Of a DNA stretch of 64,000 nucleotides, positions 21,911 through 34,601 are shown one piece after another. The DNA is taken from the NCBI GenBank assembly GCA_037043235.1, contig JAWRVZ010000212.1:620001-684000 (forward strand), given 5' to 3'. Below the pieces are notes generated by a model, which saw only the letters and a program-made list of their open reading frames with translations, was not told the DNA's origin and did not search any database. The number at the start of each line of letters is the position of its first letter. The first letter of the stretch is position 1. Origin of the DNA: Rhodeus uyekii. Taxonomy: Eukaryota > Chordata > Actinopteri > Cypriniformes > Acheilognathidae. Both the position numbers and the translations under genes were made by a program.

Positions 21911-24900
21911 TATTTGTGTATTATGCTTTTGGTACTTGGAAAACCAGGTTCAGATAAATTAAGCAGAACTTTCAGTGAGTTTGAGTCTATTTCTAGTTCC
22001 CAGGATGCATTACTTCAGACTGAGTAAATATTGAAATTAAAACAATATTAATATTGTGTAGATCTGTTAGTGTTTAATGTTCTGTTATGTTTGGTTTTAA
22101 AAGAGTTTCTGTCATGTCAACATTGTCATGAGGTTACTGAAGAGTAGTGTAGAGTTGTTTAGAGTAGTGTAGTGTAGAGTACAGTTGTGTAGTGTCGTGT
22201 AGAGGTTAAGTCAAGGTTCGTCAGTTTGAATGTTAAAAATAAATAAGGTTAAACAAATTATATTCTAAAAACAAAGTAACAAAAAATGTATCTTGGTAGA
22301 TCTTAAAACATGATGAAACGAACTATAGCAGACCTTAAAATACAAAAAATACAAAGAAAGAACTGAACCAAGAAACTAAAAAGCTTAATTTTGCTATTCA
22401 TTTTATAGATAATCTGACATTTCTTAATCCATTTAAGATGGAAGTTAATGTCTTTTCCTTTATTTTCTCAGTTTATTCAGCATATTTAATCAGATCAGTT
22501 ATTACTGAGAGAAAACACTTTCAAATTTACAAGTGAACTTCCATAAAGAAATATAACAGTAAATTATTAACAGCAGGATTCTTAATAGCAACCTTTGTGT
22601 GTGTGTGTGTGTGTGTGTGTGTCTGTGTGTGTGGCTTATCATACATGCGTTGCATTATTTTCTGTTTTTGTTACCCAAGTAATCATTTATGATCATTAAA
22701 TCATAATCATATTTCATTTCATGATTCATTTTAATTATATATTTCCTTATTATAAATTTGAGCCATTTAATCATGTCATATTAAGTTTTTTGTAGTTCCA
22801 GCAATGATTGCTATTGTCGTTTAATCTTATGATTGCGTTCTCAAGGATGTTGGTCTTTATAATAATAACAATAATAATTAATTGCATTTATGTAGTGCTT
22901 TTGCTTTACATTTGCAAGAAGGGATCCTCCTAAACCGCCACCAGTGGTTTATAACAAAGAGATCAGAGAAAGTCTTCACTTCAAGGTTTTTAACATCACA
23001 AAACGATGTTGTGAAACAGTAATTTTATGTAGCTTTTGTAATAACATATGTGTATCACAACATGTACTAATTTACTGATCTACTATCTCTTTTATTTTTC
23101 TGTATCTTACTAAAGGTCTAGGGTCCCTTTTCAGAAAATGCAAATGATAAAGAATAAAGATTGAGAGATTTAGACTATTTTTTTCTTCTTCCACTGTTCT
23201 CTGTACTGATCGCCAATAAAGAACATTGATATTCTCCACCTCAAGCTTTTATCTCTTCTTTTGAACTGGTTCAACAGTCCCCGTCCCCCCCACATTATAC
23301 CCAGCACATTGTTCACCCTTAAAACTTCTCCCTCACAGAACAAGCTGCTCATTCGGAGCAGAAAAATGTCCAACAAAATAACGTCACAACATTTTTTTAA
23401 ATAATCATCATCCAAGGTTTATCAATGTTTGGTTGAGATCTTGTATTGATGATGCAAGATTTGGGTGTTCTGTTAAGTCTCCCACTGCACAACACAAAGA
23501 CTTTCAATGAGTTCAAGCTCTGGAAAATGATTTCCAACCATTATTTCACAGGCTGAGATGATGAATCTTGACATTATCATCCTGTAATATGGTCATGATG
23601 ACTCTTCCTACATGGTTGTTTAAGTAGTAAAAAGCTACGCACTCAATCGATGAGGATAAGAATAACTGTTCCCAAACATATAGCATGCTAGAAATAATGC
23701 AATAATGACCAAATCATAGACGTTTGAGCATTTTCCTAAACAGTTCCAAATATCAGCTATTTTTGTCCGGGCAGTGTTTATATATAATATAGACATGAAT
23801 CTATAGATGGAAATATAATAATACTATTATACCCAAGAATAACACTACAAATGAGAAAGGCATAGGAGACACTTATTTTCAGATATTTTTATTATAAATT
23901 TATTAAAAACAGTTAAAAAAACCCCAGCAGAAGTCAATAACCCATAGTACAGTGAATCAGCTGTTTACAGCCATGAAAGCCTTACGTGTGCAAGAATATA
24001 ACAGAAACAAACACATGCAGAAGAAGGGAACTTGAGAGCTGTGAAACAATGTCCTAAGACAGAACTTGAAGCATCTTAAAAGTTCACCCTTAACTGTGGG
24101 GCAAACACACCACTTAACCCTCAAGCTGAAGTCTTCTGTTTCAACACCGGACTGATTGAAGCTGTTGAAGTGTGTTTATGACCATCTCTGCACCACTGCA
24201 ATGATCTTCTGCTCACCTCCATTGGATTTCATCCAATTAATTGTGAAACCGTAATAAACATTAGGCACAAACACGCATGACAAAATCAGTTTTCCACATC
24301 ATCCATAAAGCAAAGCTCTATTATTATGAATAATACTTGCAAAAAGCTCATAAAGCACCTTGTAACATCAACATCCTTCTCAAGGTGCAAAAACAAGTGG
24401 ACCTGTAAGAAATCAGAATAAGTTGGAGTCAATGATGTTACTTCTTGATGATGTATACGGTAACACACACACACACACACACACACTTTTTGCTTGTACA
24501 AATGCATGTCATTCATCTAAGATAGTAAAGATCATATTGTTATTATAAATTTGTTATTACAGTCATGCAACAGAGCTGGGTCTCCTACCCAAATAGTTGC
24601 AGCAAGTGAAACTCTACTCGCTCTGTCGATGTACATCTATAAAATTGGTTATTTTTGCTAATAACAGGCCTGGATGGAACAACATTATGGTAAAAATATC
24701 TACAGATATAGACATTTTTTTGTTAATCTTAAGCTAAATTTTGTTCAAACACAAATGGCCGTTTATCAATCTCCTCAAACCCACACACTCTATTGACAAA
24801 TACAGTAATGTTACTGTTGTGATTTTTCTTTCCACTGTTCCAATAATCATTGACTCTGAATAACTGATTTATTCGAAATAAACCCCAAACTAATTCACTG

Positions 24901-25020
24901 ACTTGGATCTGGAAAAAAAAAGAAGTCCAACTCTGGAACGGTGTTTTCTACCAGAAATTACTGAGTGAGGAGATCGCAATATTCACTGGCTAAATTAGGC
25001 TAAAAACAAGGTGAACTCAA
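21911..25020. other. Intergenic, no gene seen
   Basis: AT-rich sequence with a gtagagta-type short array at 22141-22205, (GT)n at 22597-22633 and (CA)n at 24462-24486. Open frames here are short and lack recognisable motifs. Confidence 0.55.
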
Positions 25021-25089
25021 GTGTTAAAAACTAACAATAGAATTAACTTACCAAACTCCCAGAAATCCAACGTTCAGCTTCTCCAGTCA

Positions 25090-25432
25090 CCAGAAGTCCA
25101 TGTGGCGCGACGTTGTTACAGACTCAGCCACACCCTCTGCACCAATCTCATTCACCCGCTCTCAATCTCCGGAATTCTAAACACCTGGCACTCATCAATG
25201 ACTCTATTTAACCAGCATTCACCCAGTATCCTGTGTCTGGTCTCGTCTACCGAACCTAGACTGCTGTTTAGCACACTACTACGCCTGAGTTTAATATTTC
25301 CTTCCGTGTTCCCCGTTGTCCTCACCAACTTGAATCTGTCTGCAAACTTCCATTGCCTGTTTTGTGAGATCTGCTACCTCTCATTAAAACCACTGTCAAC
25401 CACGTCTGAGTTCTGCCTGTTGTGTTGTGACA
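25090..25432 (+). repeat. LTR-like repeat ending TGTGACA
   Basis: Has the same organisation as the other LTR-like repeats: ctctatttaaccag near the middle, cattaaaaccactg later, and an end at ...gttgtgttgtgaca. The open frame across it is not gene-like. Start approximate. Confidence 0.4.
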
Positions 25433-25599
25433 GACGTCAGGTACCGCGTTATTTACAGCCAGTGTCGAGAGGAACACATTACTAGTAACTCGAGTTTCAT
25501 AATCAGATCACTTTTTCTAAGCAGGCGAACCTACTCTACTCTCCACCAAAGCTTCAGCATCACTGCCGCTTGCAGCCGCGACAGAAAGACGTCACAGGG

Positions 25600-25700
25600 A
25601 AATGTAAAATGAAGGAGGTTTAATACAAGTTCGGCGGGCCGGATTAAAAAGCCCAAAGGGCCGGATGTGGCCCGTGGGCCGTAGTTTGCCCACCCCTGTT
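25600..25700. repeat. hAT-family terminal fragment
   Basis: gggccggatgtggcccgtgg then gccgtagtttgcccacccctg is, in reverse complement, the well-known hAT terminus CAGGGGTGGGCAAACTACGG. The other end was not found. Confidence 0.65.
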
Positions 25701-26370
25701 CTAGACTAAATGTGAGCATTTATTTATCTCACTTGCACAAAAAAAAATTCAGTGTTATTGGAGATACAAAAATTCACAATACTAAACAAACCACTAATAA
25801 TAAAATATTACAAATAAAACATTTTATGTACGTAATCTCAGTTTATTGATCAATGTTTCTCTGCCGAGTTTCGATGATTCAGTTCATCATCATCAGAAAT
25901 GACTTTATATGTTTAGTTGTTATTGATCAGCAAGTTTTGAGTTTTCTTCTCCTGATCCAGAAACAGCAGCGGCTTTGTTTTGTTTGTTTGAGCTCAATCT
26001 GCATTTCCTTCAGCCTTAATATTTAAATTCTGCTGTAAAAGTGCTTTAAATTTGCTGAGAAATGCAAATTTTAACGCAAAGTAAACTAAAGTAACTAAAT
26101 AGCACAATTAGTTATCTTATGAGGCAATAACACAATATTGTAAAACCTTAATTTTCAAAGTAACTTTACCCAACACTGTTTACAGAAATCCTGTATTATT
26201 GCCTGGCATATTACAGCAAGACTAAAATAAAATGTAAAAAAATCCAGCTGTTTTGTTATAATTGAGCCATTATTGTATTTTATACAAATTACCATATTTT
26301 ACTGTAATGTAGAAATGTGGGTTTGTTCTGTATAAACCTAGTACTGTTCTGCTAAATCAGAGATGTTAGT

Positions 26371-26425
<55 letters not shown>

Positions 26426-27249
26426 TGCGCAGAATGTCTGTGTGTGTGCGTGAGAGAGAGTGTTTCTCACAAAAGTTCTGTTAGGGTGAAGCACAAACAA
26501 TGTGTAGAAATATTAAAGTGGTTACTGACCTTCAGTATTACCTACCTCTAGAGACAATCCTCTGCACTCTACAGAACCAACCTAAATAATACAAAATACC
26601 TCAATGTCGGTGTTGTTCATGCGGTGAAGCGTTAGGTCCTCTCGGGTCCTCACTCGTTCTGAGGGAATCACAGTTTATCCTCTGAATAAATCCTCAACTA
26701 GACACTGTTTTCAACCGAATCTGTTCGTTGTTAAACGGAATTAACGAAATTAACGATCAACAAATAGAGTGAGCAAAGTATCGCAGGACTCCATTGTCAC
26801 AAAAACTCAAGCTAATATCTCAAAATAAATCACGAAACGTAGTTAAAACCTCACGGAATGAATTTCTTGTGGAAAACACCGAACACACAATCAAAATAAC
26901 GACTAAACTAAAGTGTTTTCAGCTGAGGAGAAAGACCGCTCTCCTTCAAATGTCAGTTAACTATCCAATAAGAATCCGCCTTCCAGTGTGGGAGGCGGGG
27001 CCATAACCTTTACAGCCAATCAGACAGGAAAGATCTTACTTAACCATAATTGCACACATACGTTATTTAATCTCTTAAAGGGAGAGTTTGAGTGTCACAC
27101 AGCTTTGTGTGTGACCCAAATGTACCCTCTAGTACGGGAAGCAGGGAAATAACTTTTAAACCCAATCAGTTAGGAAAGGCTTCCCTCAATCATATTTGTA
27201 TGCAGACATTATAAAGGTTTCAGACTCTTAAAGGAACAGTTGCATTCAT

Positions 27250-27385
27250 ACATTACATTTACATTCATGCATTCAAAACAACACATTGACATTCTAATCA
27301 GTTCTTGCTTTCCCTGGGAATTGAACCCATGACATTGGCGTTGCAAGCACCACACTCTACTGTTAGAGACACAGGAAAGCTGTAG
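27250..27385 (-). repeat. tRNA-derived SINE, compact copy
   Basis: Tail (cattacatttacattcatgc) at 27250-27275 and tRNA-like head (ctgggaattgaacccatgac, B box in reverse) at 27310-27345. Same family as the split copy at 4074-4960. Confidence 0.6.
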
Positions 27386-27805
27386 AGCGCCACCCTCTGG
27401 CTGAATTAAGCAAGGACACTAAACCTCTTACAAAAGTACATCTGCAAATACAAAACAAATTTTTTCCCCAACTCAGTAGGCGAGGCAGAGATCCACACAC
27501 ACAATTCACACACTGTATACCACAAACACATTTATTCATTATTTTTATTTAAAATCTAAAAGTTCTTATTGAAAATGTTTTGTCAGCATTGCGAATCTTT
27601 TTATATGCAGTACAGTTATAAAAAAATTTCATAGATGTTTTCACAATTAAAAATAAGCTAAATGTAAACAAAGTATTATTCAATACATTACTTGTATATA
27701 GATTTATAAATTTAGTTACTAAAGCAGTAAATTTAGTTACGAATTTCTTGTGTTAAAATCCCGAACATTTAAAAGCAGCCAAATCGCATGCCTTTTCTTT
27801 TCTAT

Positions 27806-27889
27806 TTAAATACTTAACAACTTCTGTGGGTCATAAAGAACTTGTTTTTCCACTTCCTTGAAGAGACGAATGCCATCCATCATGCCGCC
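27806..27889 (-). pseudogene. Possible exon relic, unknown protein
   Basis: Minus strand: acceptor-like ccttgcctcaacag, then 27 open codons (GGMMDGIRLFKEVEKQVLYD and a few more) and a TAA. The peptide is unusually protein-like for this AT-rich stretch. Source gene not recognised and no neighbouring exon found. Confidence 0.25.
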
Positions 27890-28050
27890 CTGTTGAGGCA
27901 AGGTGTCATTTTCCTTGCTTTATCCTGGGCAAAAAGCCATACATTGACGTGAAACACAGTCGAGCTCAATTAATTAACTTTTATGGTGAAATTATTTTTA
28001 CCTGCCAGAAGACTTTCTTTCAATTTTGATTTCAAGGTGTTGGTGTTAAA

Positions 28051-28066
28051 ATGGCTTCAAGTTCAG
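28051..28066 (+). CDS. gimap8-like: Gene C exon 1 (MASSS)
   Basis: ATG GCT TCA AGT TCA G then gtaag. The preceding gatttcaaggtgttggtgtt matches the other GIMAP start exons. The peptide is identical to that of gene A. Confidence 0.7.
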
Positions 28067-31000
28067 GTAAGAATTAAATTAAATACAAATATACACAGCA
28101 ACATTTCCTCAATGATTTATGAAGTATTTATGAAACATTAATCAACATGTGGTTTACTTCATTTAGTTTCAACAGGTTCACTTAGTTTAAGTTTAGTTTA
28201 AGTGATATCTCAATGTGAGATTATGTGAGATTCTCATATTAAGAATCTCACATATATTTTTACACTTGAAAAACATATCAGTGCACATCAAATCTGTTAT
28301 CTATGCCAAAGTTATCATAGTGTATCATTTTTAAATTAGTTTATATTTTAATATCGTTTTCAAAGTTGCTATAAATTAGATTTTGTTAGTTTAATTCATA
28401 ATTTAGTTTTAGTTTTTATTTTATGAACATATTTCTATTTAGTTTTTATATATTTTAGATTTCATTTTAGTAATTAACATCTATAACGTCTAAAATTAAC
28501 TTTTTGATTCACATATTTTGATTTAAGCTTAGTGACAAACTTGAATTAAACAAATGCACTTACATAATACTTGATTTGTATTTATATTGTATAAATGTGT
28601 GACTAATTTCATACAAATTGTCAATTCTAAGTGAGTGATAAATGTATATTGTGACATAATATAAAAAATAAATGTTATCAGTTATTTTAGGCATATCTTT
28701 TGCCTTATGGAACTAGAATCATGATTTATCTCCACATATCTTTGTTGATTTGTGGAAGTAGCCAGTTTATGTTTGTTATGTAGGCTAAAGAAAGTGTCAA
28801 ACTCAGTTCCTGGAGAGCCGCAGCCCTGCAAAGTTTGGCACCAAATCTAAATAAACATACTTAAACCAGCTAATCAACATCTTCAGGATTACTTGAATAA
28901 CTAATGGCGCAGGTATACTTCCTTTTCTGCGTTACGCTCTATCTGTCAAGTGGACTTTGTTTTCAAGCGCTCATGTTACTCACACAAAACGCAGACCATC
29001 AGATGAAGCAAACTTTGGGCTTGAGGCCAGGTGTGTTGGAGAAGAACACTGAAATCTCCAGGAGCCGAGTTCGAGACTCCTGCTATAGATCATTATGCAG
29101 ATGCAGTGCAGTTTTGACACACTGTAGATGTTCTGAAGATGAGGAAAATCTTCACCAACTGAATTGGCGTTGACCTGTGCATTATCAGCACTGTTATTGC
29201 AAACATTGTAAATCACAGCTTTTCAGAGCAAAAATGTTGTTGCAATTAATTTATAATGACTCAACCATATTCCCCCTCTCAGTCTCTCTCTCTCACTATC
29301 TCTTCTGATTTTATGAGAAAAACAGCTTATAAACTGATGTACATACTAATTGATGTTTTGAAAATGTGAATATACAGGACATGAAAGATTTATCGGTCAC
29401 ATATATGAGGAAGTAGATGATGGAGCATCTGTGGATGAAGATCTGAGCAAATCTCCATGTTCAGTCCGAGGAGACGACAAAGACGAAACATCCATCAGAA
29501 CACATTAACAAGAAGTGATGGAGGAGGTGGGTCTTTTTTCTGGATTTGATGATACTTTAAAAATAATGCTATATTATCCTTTGATAGTTAAAGTCACATA
29601 GTAGAGCCACAAACTTTTCTCCCCATCACTTCCTGTCTCCACTGCACTGTAACTATTACTTATTCATTTTAGCAATTGGTCTTGTTTTGGATGAAAAGCT
29701 TATATTGTTAATATTTTTGAACAGACTATCATACATTGACAAAGAGAGATTACTGTTCACCTAAAAATGACAATTCAGTTCTCATTACCAGTTACCATCA
29801 TTACGGCTATTTGAGTACTGAAAGAAAACCTTGAGAGATCTTCCATTTGTTCTATCTTTTTGGTCCTAATGATCTGGTTTTTGGTCCTAATGGTCCTATA
29901 AGATGGCAAATTTGTCTGAGCACTTGTCAAGTGATCCAGGTGCAGTGCAATCCTACCGTCAGAATGCCAGGAGTTCAGTCTGACAAAGCCTTGCCACATC
30001 GGAGCAATGTTTCCACCAGCACACCACACCTCAGTCACAAGGACTTGTGTTACTGAACATACTAGAGTTTTTCAGCCACCTCACTGACAGTTGCCCGGAG
30101 TTCGCACCCACAACAACTAAAGTCACACACATAAAGCTTGAGACACTCAGGCCAGCGGTCGATCATTTTTCAATAGAACATCTGGAGTGCTGGAGGACCA
30201 ACACAGCGAACCCCGGGGTTTTGATGACTCACGACAAGGATATACTCTAGAGCTTCAATGCCAGCCTCCCAGGTTTTCAAGAATTGCTCCTACAATTGTC
30301 AGGGATACGGTTTGTTTAAAGACTCTCTCTCTGGAAATTTGTCCACTGTTGAGCCATAGAAAAAGTGCATGCCCTCAATCAAGGAGACGGGTTATATTCA
30401 ACATATAACATGCTTTCAGAACAATTCTCAATTTGAGACACCTGAATTTGTTCCTGATGGTTCTTCCCTTTTGGTTTTATAAGTGTCAACCTGCAAAGAC
30501 GCATGCTTTCATCTTCCAATTTTTGTTCATCAGACAAAGTTTCTGCATGTCAGTTTCTTGAATTAAGCCTGCCAGTTCAAAGTTTTAACTTTCGGTCTTT
30601 CCATTGTTTCTCCCGAGTGGTCCTACGACCTAATACTTCTTTTCTTCCAAAAGCCCTTCTTCCTCAGTTTATAAACTAGCACATTGAACTGGCTTCTTTT
30701 CAGGCTTCTTCAAGGTCTGATCCAAGTGCTCAACTTTTGCGTCCTCTTTGTGGCTTGGATTGTTCTGTGGACACTTAATTTAGACAGTCAGATCAGTTAT
30801 TATTAGACCAGCGTCAAAGCAAAGGCTGTTAAACTGGATAGTGGAGACTGTTAGGCTGGCTCAAGAGGTGGCAGGGGAAACATAGCCCTGGGGTCTAACT
30901 TGCCATTCCTCTAGGCCCATCTCATCTTCATGGGCCATTTTCAAAGAAGTTTCCTTCATGCACATCTGCACTGCCACTACCTGGGCTTCTCCATGCTCTG

Positions 31001-34000
31001 AATTCAGGATTACCGAATTAGATGACATTACAATCCAAGATAGGTCCCATGAAACGTTTCAAACACTATAAGCCACATGCCCAGTAAACGAAAAGCAAGT
31101 TACAAACTAGAAATAGAAAAAATGTACTCAATTGAGCTAAAAACCATAGTTTCCTAATCCGGACATCATCACAGCTAAGGTGAACTGAAAAGAAGGCCAT
31201 GTAGTTTTCTTATTCGTTCCCTTTTCCTGGTTATATACCAGAGAGGTGCTTGATAGAGCCCCCTAGTGCAGGGTAGTAGAATTACACTTAAAAACTGGTA
31301 CAACCAAATTATGAGTGCTTATAACCCAAACAGTAAGTCAGTAAACTATCGCATCAGTTGATAAAACAATGTATTACAATCTAAATATTTTATACATTTT
31401 GTAATTTAATGTTTTTGTTGTGTATACTGAACTACTGTCTATAAATATTGTTTCAGTGACTACCTCTGGAAAAACAAAGGTGAATATTGTGCTGTGTGGA
31501 TATAATACAGCACTTAAGACCGCAGTGTCTAAAATGTTTGGAGGGAAAATTTATAAACTTTTACCTCAGAAGGAGATGAGTAAAATGTGTGTGAAGAAAG
31601 AGGAGAAGATTAATGGACGGCAGATCGCCATAGTAAAGATTCCAGCTCTCAGTCAGCTCTCAGAAGAGGAAGTGATGCGGGAGACTCTCCACTGTCTGAT
31701 TCTCTGTGATCCTGGAGTTCATGTTTTTATCCTCATTACTCCTGTCAGTTCACTGACCAATGAAGACAAAGCAGAAATGGAGAAGATTAAAGGAATTTTT
31801 AACTCTAATAAGCATTTCATGGTGCTTTTCGTTACTGATCTCAATGTTAACAGAAGTGTGTCAGAGTTTGTAGAATCTGAAGATTCTCAGAGGTTTGTGA
31901 GTCTCTATGGGAGTTGGTACAGTGTGATGGGGTTAAAGGACCACAGAAACTCTGGACAGATCTCAAAGATGCTGGATTATATAGACACCATTAAGATTGA
32001 ACCATATTCACTTCAGACATATTTAAGAGCTCAAGAGAAGAGAGTCAATGAACTAGAGGAGAAACTGAGAGCAAGAGATAATGAAATCAAAGAATTATGG
32101 GAGAAAATCAAGACACCAGGTGAGGAAATTAATTTTTGGGAAGGTTGTGAAGGTCAGATTGAATCAGTTATTGCTTTCCATGGGATCGAACCCATGACCT
32201 TGGTGTTGTAGGCACCAATACTCTACTGATTGGGCTACAGGAAAGCCTGTAATTTATTAAACATAAAATAAAACAAAATACAAGCAAAAACTGCCCTGAA
32301 GGGAAAAACACAACTAAACATGACTCAACTGACTTGACTTGACTTAGAATGGATTGGACTAGACCGACAGGACTTGACATGACTCGACACAAGGGTGACG
32401 ATGCAGAAACATTTGACAACAAAACAGCACAGGACAGCAAACACTAAGGGAATACATAGGGAATATCTTGAAGGATAAATGAGTGCAGACAGCTGGGGCA
32501 AATCAATCAAAAAACAATAACAAGGGAACAAGACGGGTGGGGTTACACAATGAAAGGAAACGAACCCGTAGCCAATGAAATGAAACAATACAAGACAACG
32601 CATAGCTAATGAAACAAATTGTGTGTCACACAAAACACAACATGAAAACACGCGGCCGATGTAAACACAAACCGCATACATGCAGACGAGAGAGCGCGGC
32701 CCAAGCAAAGCTTGAAACCGTGCCCATTCTCATGACGTAGAGCGCGTGAGTACGAGAAATATTCATCTCGTGCCCTCATAACAAGGACAAACACATGGGT
32801 CATGAATCTCTGAATCCTGAAACAAAAACAAAACTGAAGAAGACCAAAGTGTCGGGATCGGACATCATGCCCCGCACACAAGACGCTTCACAGTCACCGA
32901 AACACTAGAAAACACGACCATGCCCCTTGTCAACATTTTTGTTCATGTCAGTAGAAGAGTAGAAGATGTTCTGATTTCCAAAGTTTAAATATTACACATT
33001 TCTTTAATATTTTAAGATTACATTTTATTTCTATAGTTGTTAAACACATTCTTTTGACCGTTTCAGAAGTTATGAAGCTGAATCTGGTTGTGTGTGGGAG
33101 TGACAGAAGATTAAAATCCTTCATCTCAAACCTGATCCTGAAGCAGAAAAAAGGATCAGAGCTCAGCTCAGAGTGTGTGAGGAGAGACGTGGAGCTTCAT
33201 GGACGTCTGATCTCTGTGCTGAAGCTTCCAGCTCTGTTCAACACTCAGCTCTCAGAAGAGGAAGTGATGCGTCAGACTCTCCGCTGTGTGTCCCTCTGTG
33301 ATCCTGGAGTTCATCTGTTCCTCCTCATTATTCCTGATGCTCCAATCAATAATGAAGACAGAGCAGAAATAGACAAAATCCAGAAGATATTCAGCTCAAG
33401 AATCAACAAACACATCATGATCCTCATAAAGCAGAATTCAGAGGAAAGGACAGCAGAACTAAATGAAGAAACACAGTCTGTCATTGAGAGTTTTGGAGGA
33501 CGACATCATTTCATCGGCCCCAAAACACAAGCGTCCGTGTTGATGGAGAAACTGAAGCAGGTGGTTGAGGAAAATAATGATGTTTGCTTCTCTAAAGAGA
33601 CATTTCTGGAGGCACAAATGGAAAAACTGCTGAAATTTGAAGAAATCAAGAGGAAAATCCATTCATTAGAGACATTGTTTCAGTCAAAAGGTAATGATTG
33701 GGAAATCTGCATAGATTAAATACGTTTCATGATTGCAGAAGTCACACAGATTTGTGAGATAAAACAATAAGATTTCATGCAAAGTTCAGAAGAAATAATA
33801 TGATTGTTTCATGGTTCAGTATAAATTATACACTATATTCTCTGATGACTGACATCTTAAAATGCAATATGTTTTAAATGCTTATTTGATCCATCTTTAG
33901 ATTCAAGAGAAAGAGCAGATGATCTGAGGATTGTTCTGCTGGGAAAAACTGGAGTTGGCAAGAGTGCAACTGGAAACACCATCTTAGGAAGAGACGTATT

Positions 34001-34601
34001 TAAAGCAGAATCAGGTCATGAATCGATTTCTAAGAAGTTTCATAAAGAAAGAGCTGAAATCAACGGTCGACGCGTTACTGTGATCGACACTCCAGGACTG
34101 TTTGATACTGATCGTAGTAATGATGAGATCCAGAGAGAAATCACCAACTGCATCTCCATGATCCTGCCTGGACCACATGTGTTTCTGCTGCTGATTCCAG
34201 TGGGACGATTCACTCAAGAAGAAGCAACAGCAGTGAAGATCCTCCAAGAGACCTTCGGAGAAAACTCATTAAAGTTCACTATAGTGCTCTTCACCAGAGG
34301 AGATGATCTGAAGAACAAACCCATTGAACAATGGCTGGGAAAACCTGGATCAGCTTTGAAGAATCTGATTGAAGCGTGTAGAAACCGATACCATGTGTTC
34401 AATAACAATCAGACTGGAGACCGAACACAGGTGTCTGATTTACTGAAGAAGATAGACGACATGGTGAAAGAAAACGGAGACAGTTACTACTCATGCAAGA
34501 TGTTCAGAGAGATGGAGAGAGAAATACAAGAAAAAGAGAAAGAGAGAATGAAGATAATGATGCAGGAAGAAAGACAGCAACATAATAAAGAGATAAATTA
34601 A
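28051..34601 (+). CDS. gimap8-like: Gene C: GIMAP8-like gene that lost its first module
   Basis: A second copy of gene A. Usable exons: 28051-28066, 31457-32119, 33067-33690, 33901-34601. All phase 1; joined they give 2004 nt, 667 residues plus stop, with three AIG1 modules, two degenerate and the last canonical. The counterpart of gene A exon 2 is reduced to a 149-bp remnant with a stop (29378-29526), and exon 3 keeps only its donor end. Skipping both leaves the frame intact (G from exon 1 + TG = Val). Whether it is expressed cannot be told from sequence. The coiled-coil tail is cut by two in-frame TAA codons. Alternative reading: a pseudogene in which the surviving exons are still young. 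Confidence 0.65.
28794..29090. mobile_element. MITE-like hAT fragment in gene C intron 1
   Basis: Left gtcaaactcagttcctggag and right ccaggagccgagttcgagac are near inverted copies, about 290 bp apart. No ORF. A common fish repeat type whose internal part reads cagccctgcaaagtttgg. Confidence 0.5.
29378..29526 (+). pseudogene. Remnant of gene C exon for AIG1 module 1
   Basis: Acceptor tatacag ends at 29377; donor after GGAGGAG at 29527. The 149 bp match the acidic linker end of gene A exon 2 (EEVDDGASVDEDLSKS against EDGGSSVDEDLSRS in gene A). The AIG1 domain itself is deleted. Read in phase after exon 1 it stops at TAA 29506-29508, so inclusion would give a peptide of about 48 residues. Confidence 0.65.
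30040..31310 (+). mobile_element. Decayed DIRS retrotransposon inserted in gene C
   Basis: Reads as DIRS-type pol in broken frames: near 30220-30300 GYTLELQCQPPRFSRIAP resembles the start of DIRS reverse transcriptase, and near 30820-31020 SKQRLLNWIVETVRLAQEVA and RPISSSWAIFKEVSF / ICTATTWASPCSEFRI resemble the C-terminus of a DIRS tyrosine recombinase. The order RT then YR is correct for a plus-strand element. Many stops and deletions. It replaces the 5' half of the linker exon, whose 3' end survives at 31318-31332. Confidence 0.6.
31318..31332 (+). pseudogene. Donor-side relic of gene C linker exon
   Basis: cttataacccaaaca followed by gtaagtcag, the counterpart of gene A exon 3 end (ttccccaaaaca|gtaagtcat). 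Its acceptor and 5' part are gone. Confidence 0.6.
31457..32119 (+). CDS. gimap8-like: Gene C exon: AIG1 module 2, degenerate
   Basis: Acceptor gtttcag ends at 31456; donor gtgagg at 32120. Starts TTSGKTKVNIVLCGYNTALK: G1 absent. The DTPG position is KIPALSQL; the conserved box is LCDPGVHVFILITPVS; a charged helix (EEKLRARDNEIKEL) closes the module. Very close to gene A exon 4, showing a recent duplication. Likely a pseudo-GTPase. Confidence 0.75.
32120..33066 (+). other. Gene C intron: SINE head and LTR-like repeat
   Basis: tRNA-like SINE head at 32160-32250, minus, with an A box (tagcccaatcagtag) and a perfect B box (gggttcgatccc) on the reverse strand. An LTR-like family-1 repeat follows at about 32248-32905. 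Same content as the equivalent gene A intron, so the insertions predate the A/C duplication or the segment was copied with them. Confidence 0.6.
33067..33690 (+). CDS. gimap8-like: Gene C exon: AIG1 module 3, degenerate
   Basis: Acceptor ccgtttcag ends at 33066; donor gtaatg at 33691. Starts EVMKLNLVVCGSDRRLKS; DTPG replaced by KLPALFNT; conserved box LCDPGVHLFLLIIP. It has an extra C-terminal stretch (KFEEIKRKIHSLETLFQSK) missing from gene A exon 5, probably the ancestral form. No GTP-binding motifs. Confidence 0.75.
33901..34601 (+). CDS. gimap8-like: Gene C exon: canonical AIG1 GTPase module, short tail
   Basis: Acceptor catctttag ends at 33900. DDLRIVLLGKTGVGKSATGN (G1), VIDTPGLFDTD (G3), LPGPHVFLLLIPVGRF box, LFTRGDDLKN (G4), YHVFNNNQTGDRTQV (G5 region). 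All motifs intact. The coiled-coil tail starts at ENGDSYYSCKMFREMERE and stops after ERQQHNKEIN at TAA 34599-34601. Confidence 0.8.

Larger units (their letters stand above)
25701..28000. other. Intergenic with microsatellite, SINE and small tandem duplication
   Basis: Contains (GT)n at 26368-26421, two diverged tandem copies of a roughly 120-bp segment (about 26985-27090 and 27140-27250, each with a CCAATCAG box), a SINE at 27250-27385 and a possible minus-strand exon relic at 27806-27889. Nothing else recognised. Confidence 0.5.

Noticed and set aside
23170..23415. Minus-strand 81-codon frame
   Set aside because: No domain, no splice context, and low-complexity AT-rich surroundings.
25021..25485. 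154-codon plus frame as a gene
   Set aside because: It coincides with an LTR-like repeat and has no recognisable domain.
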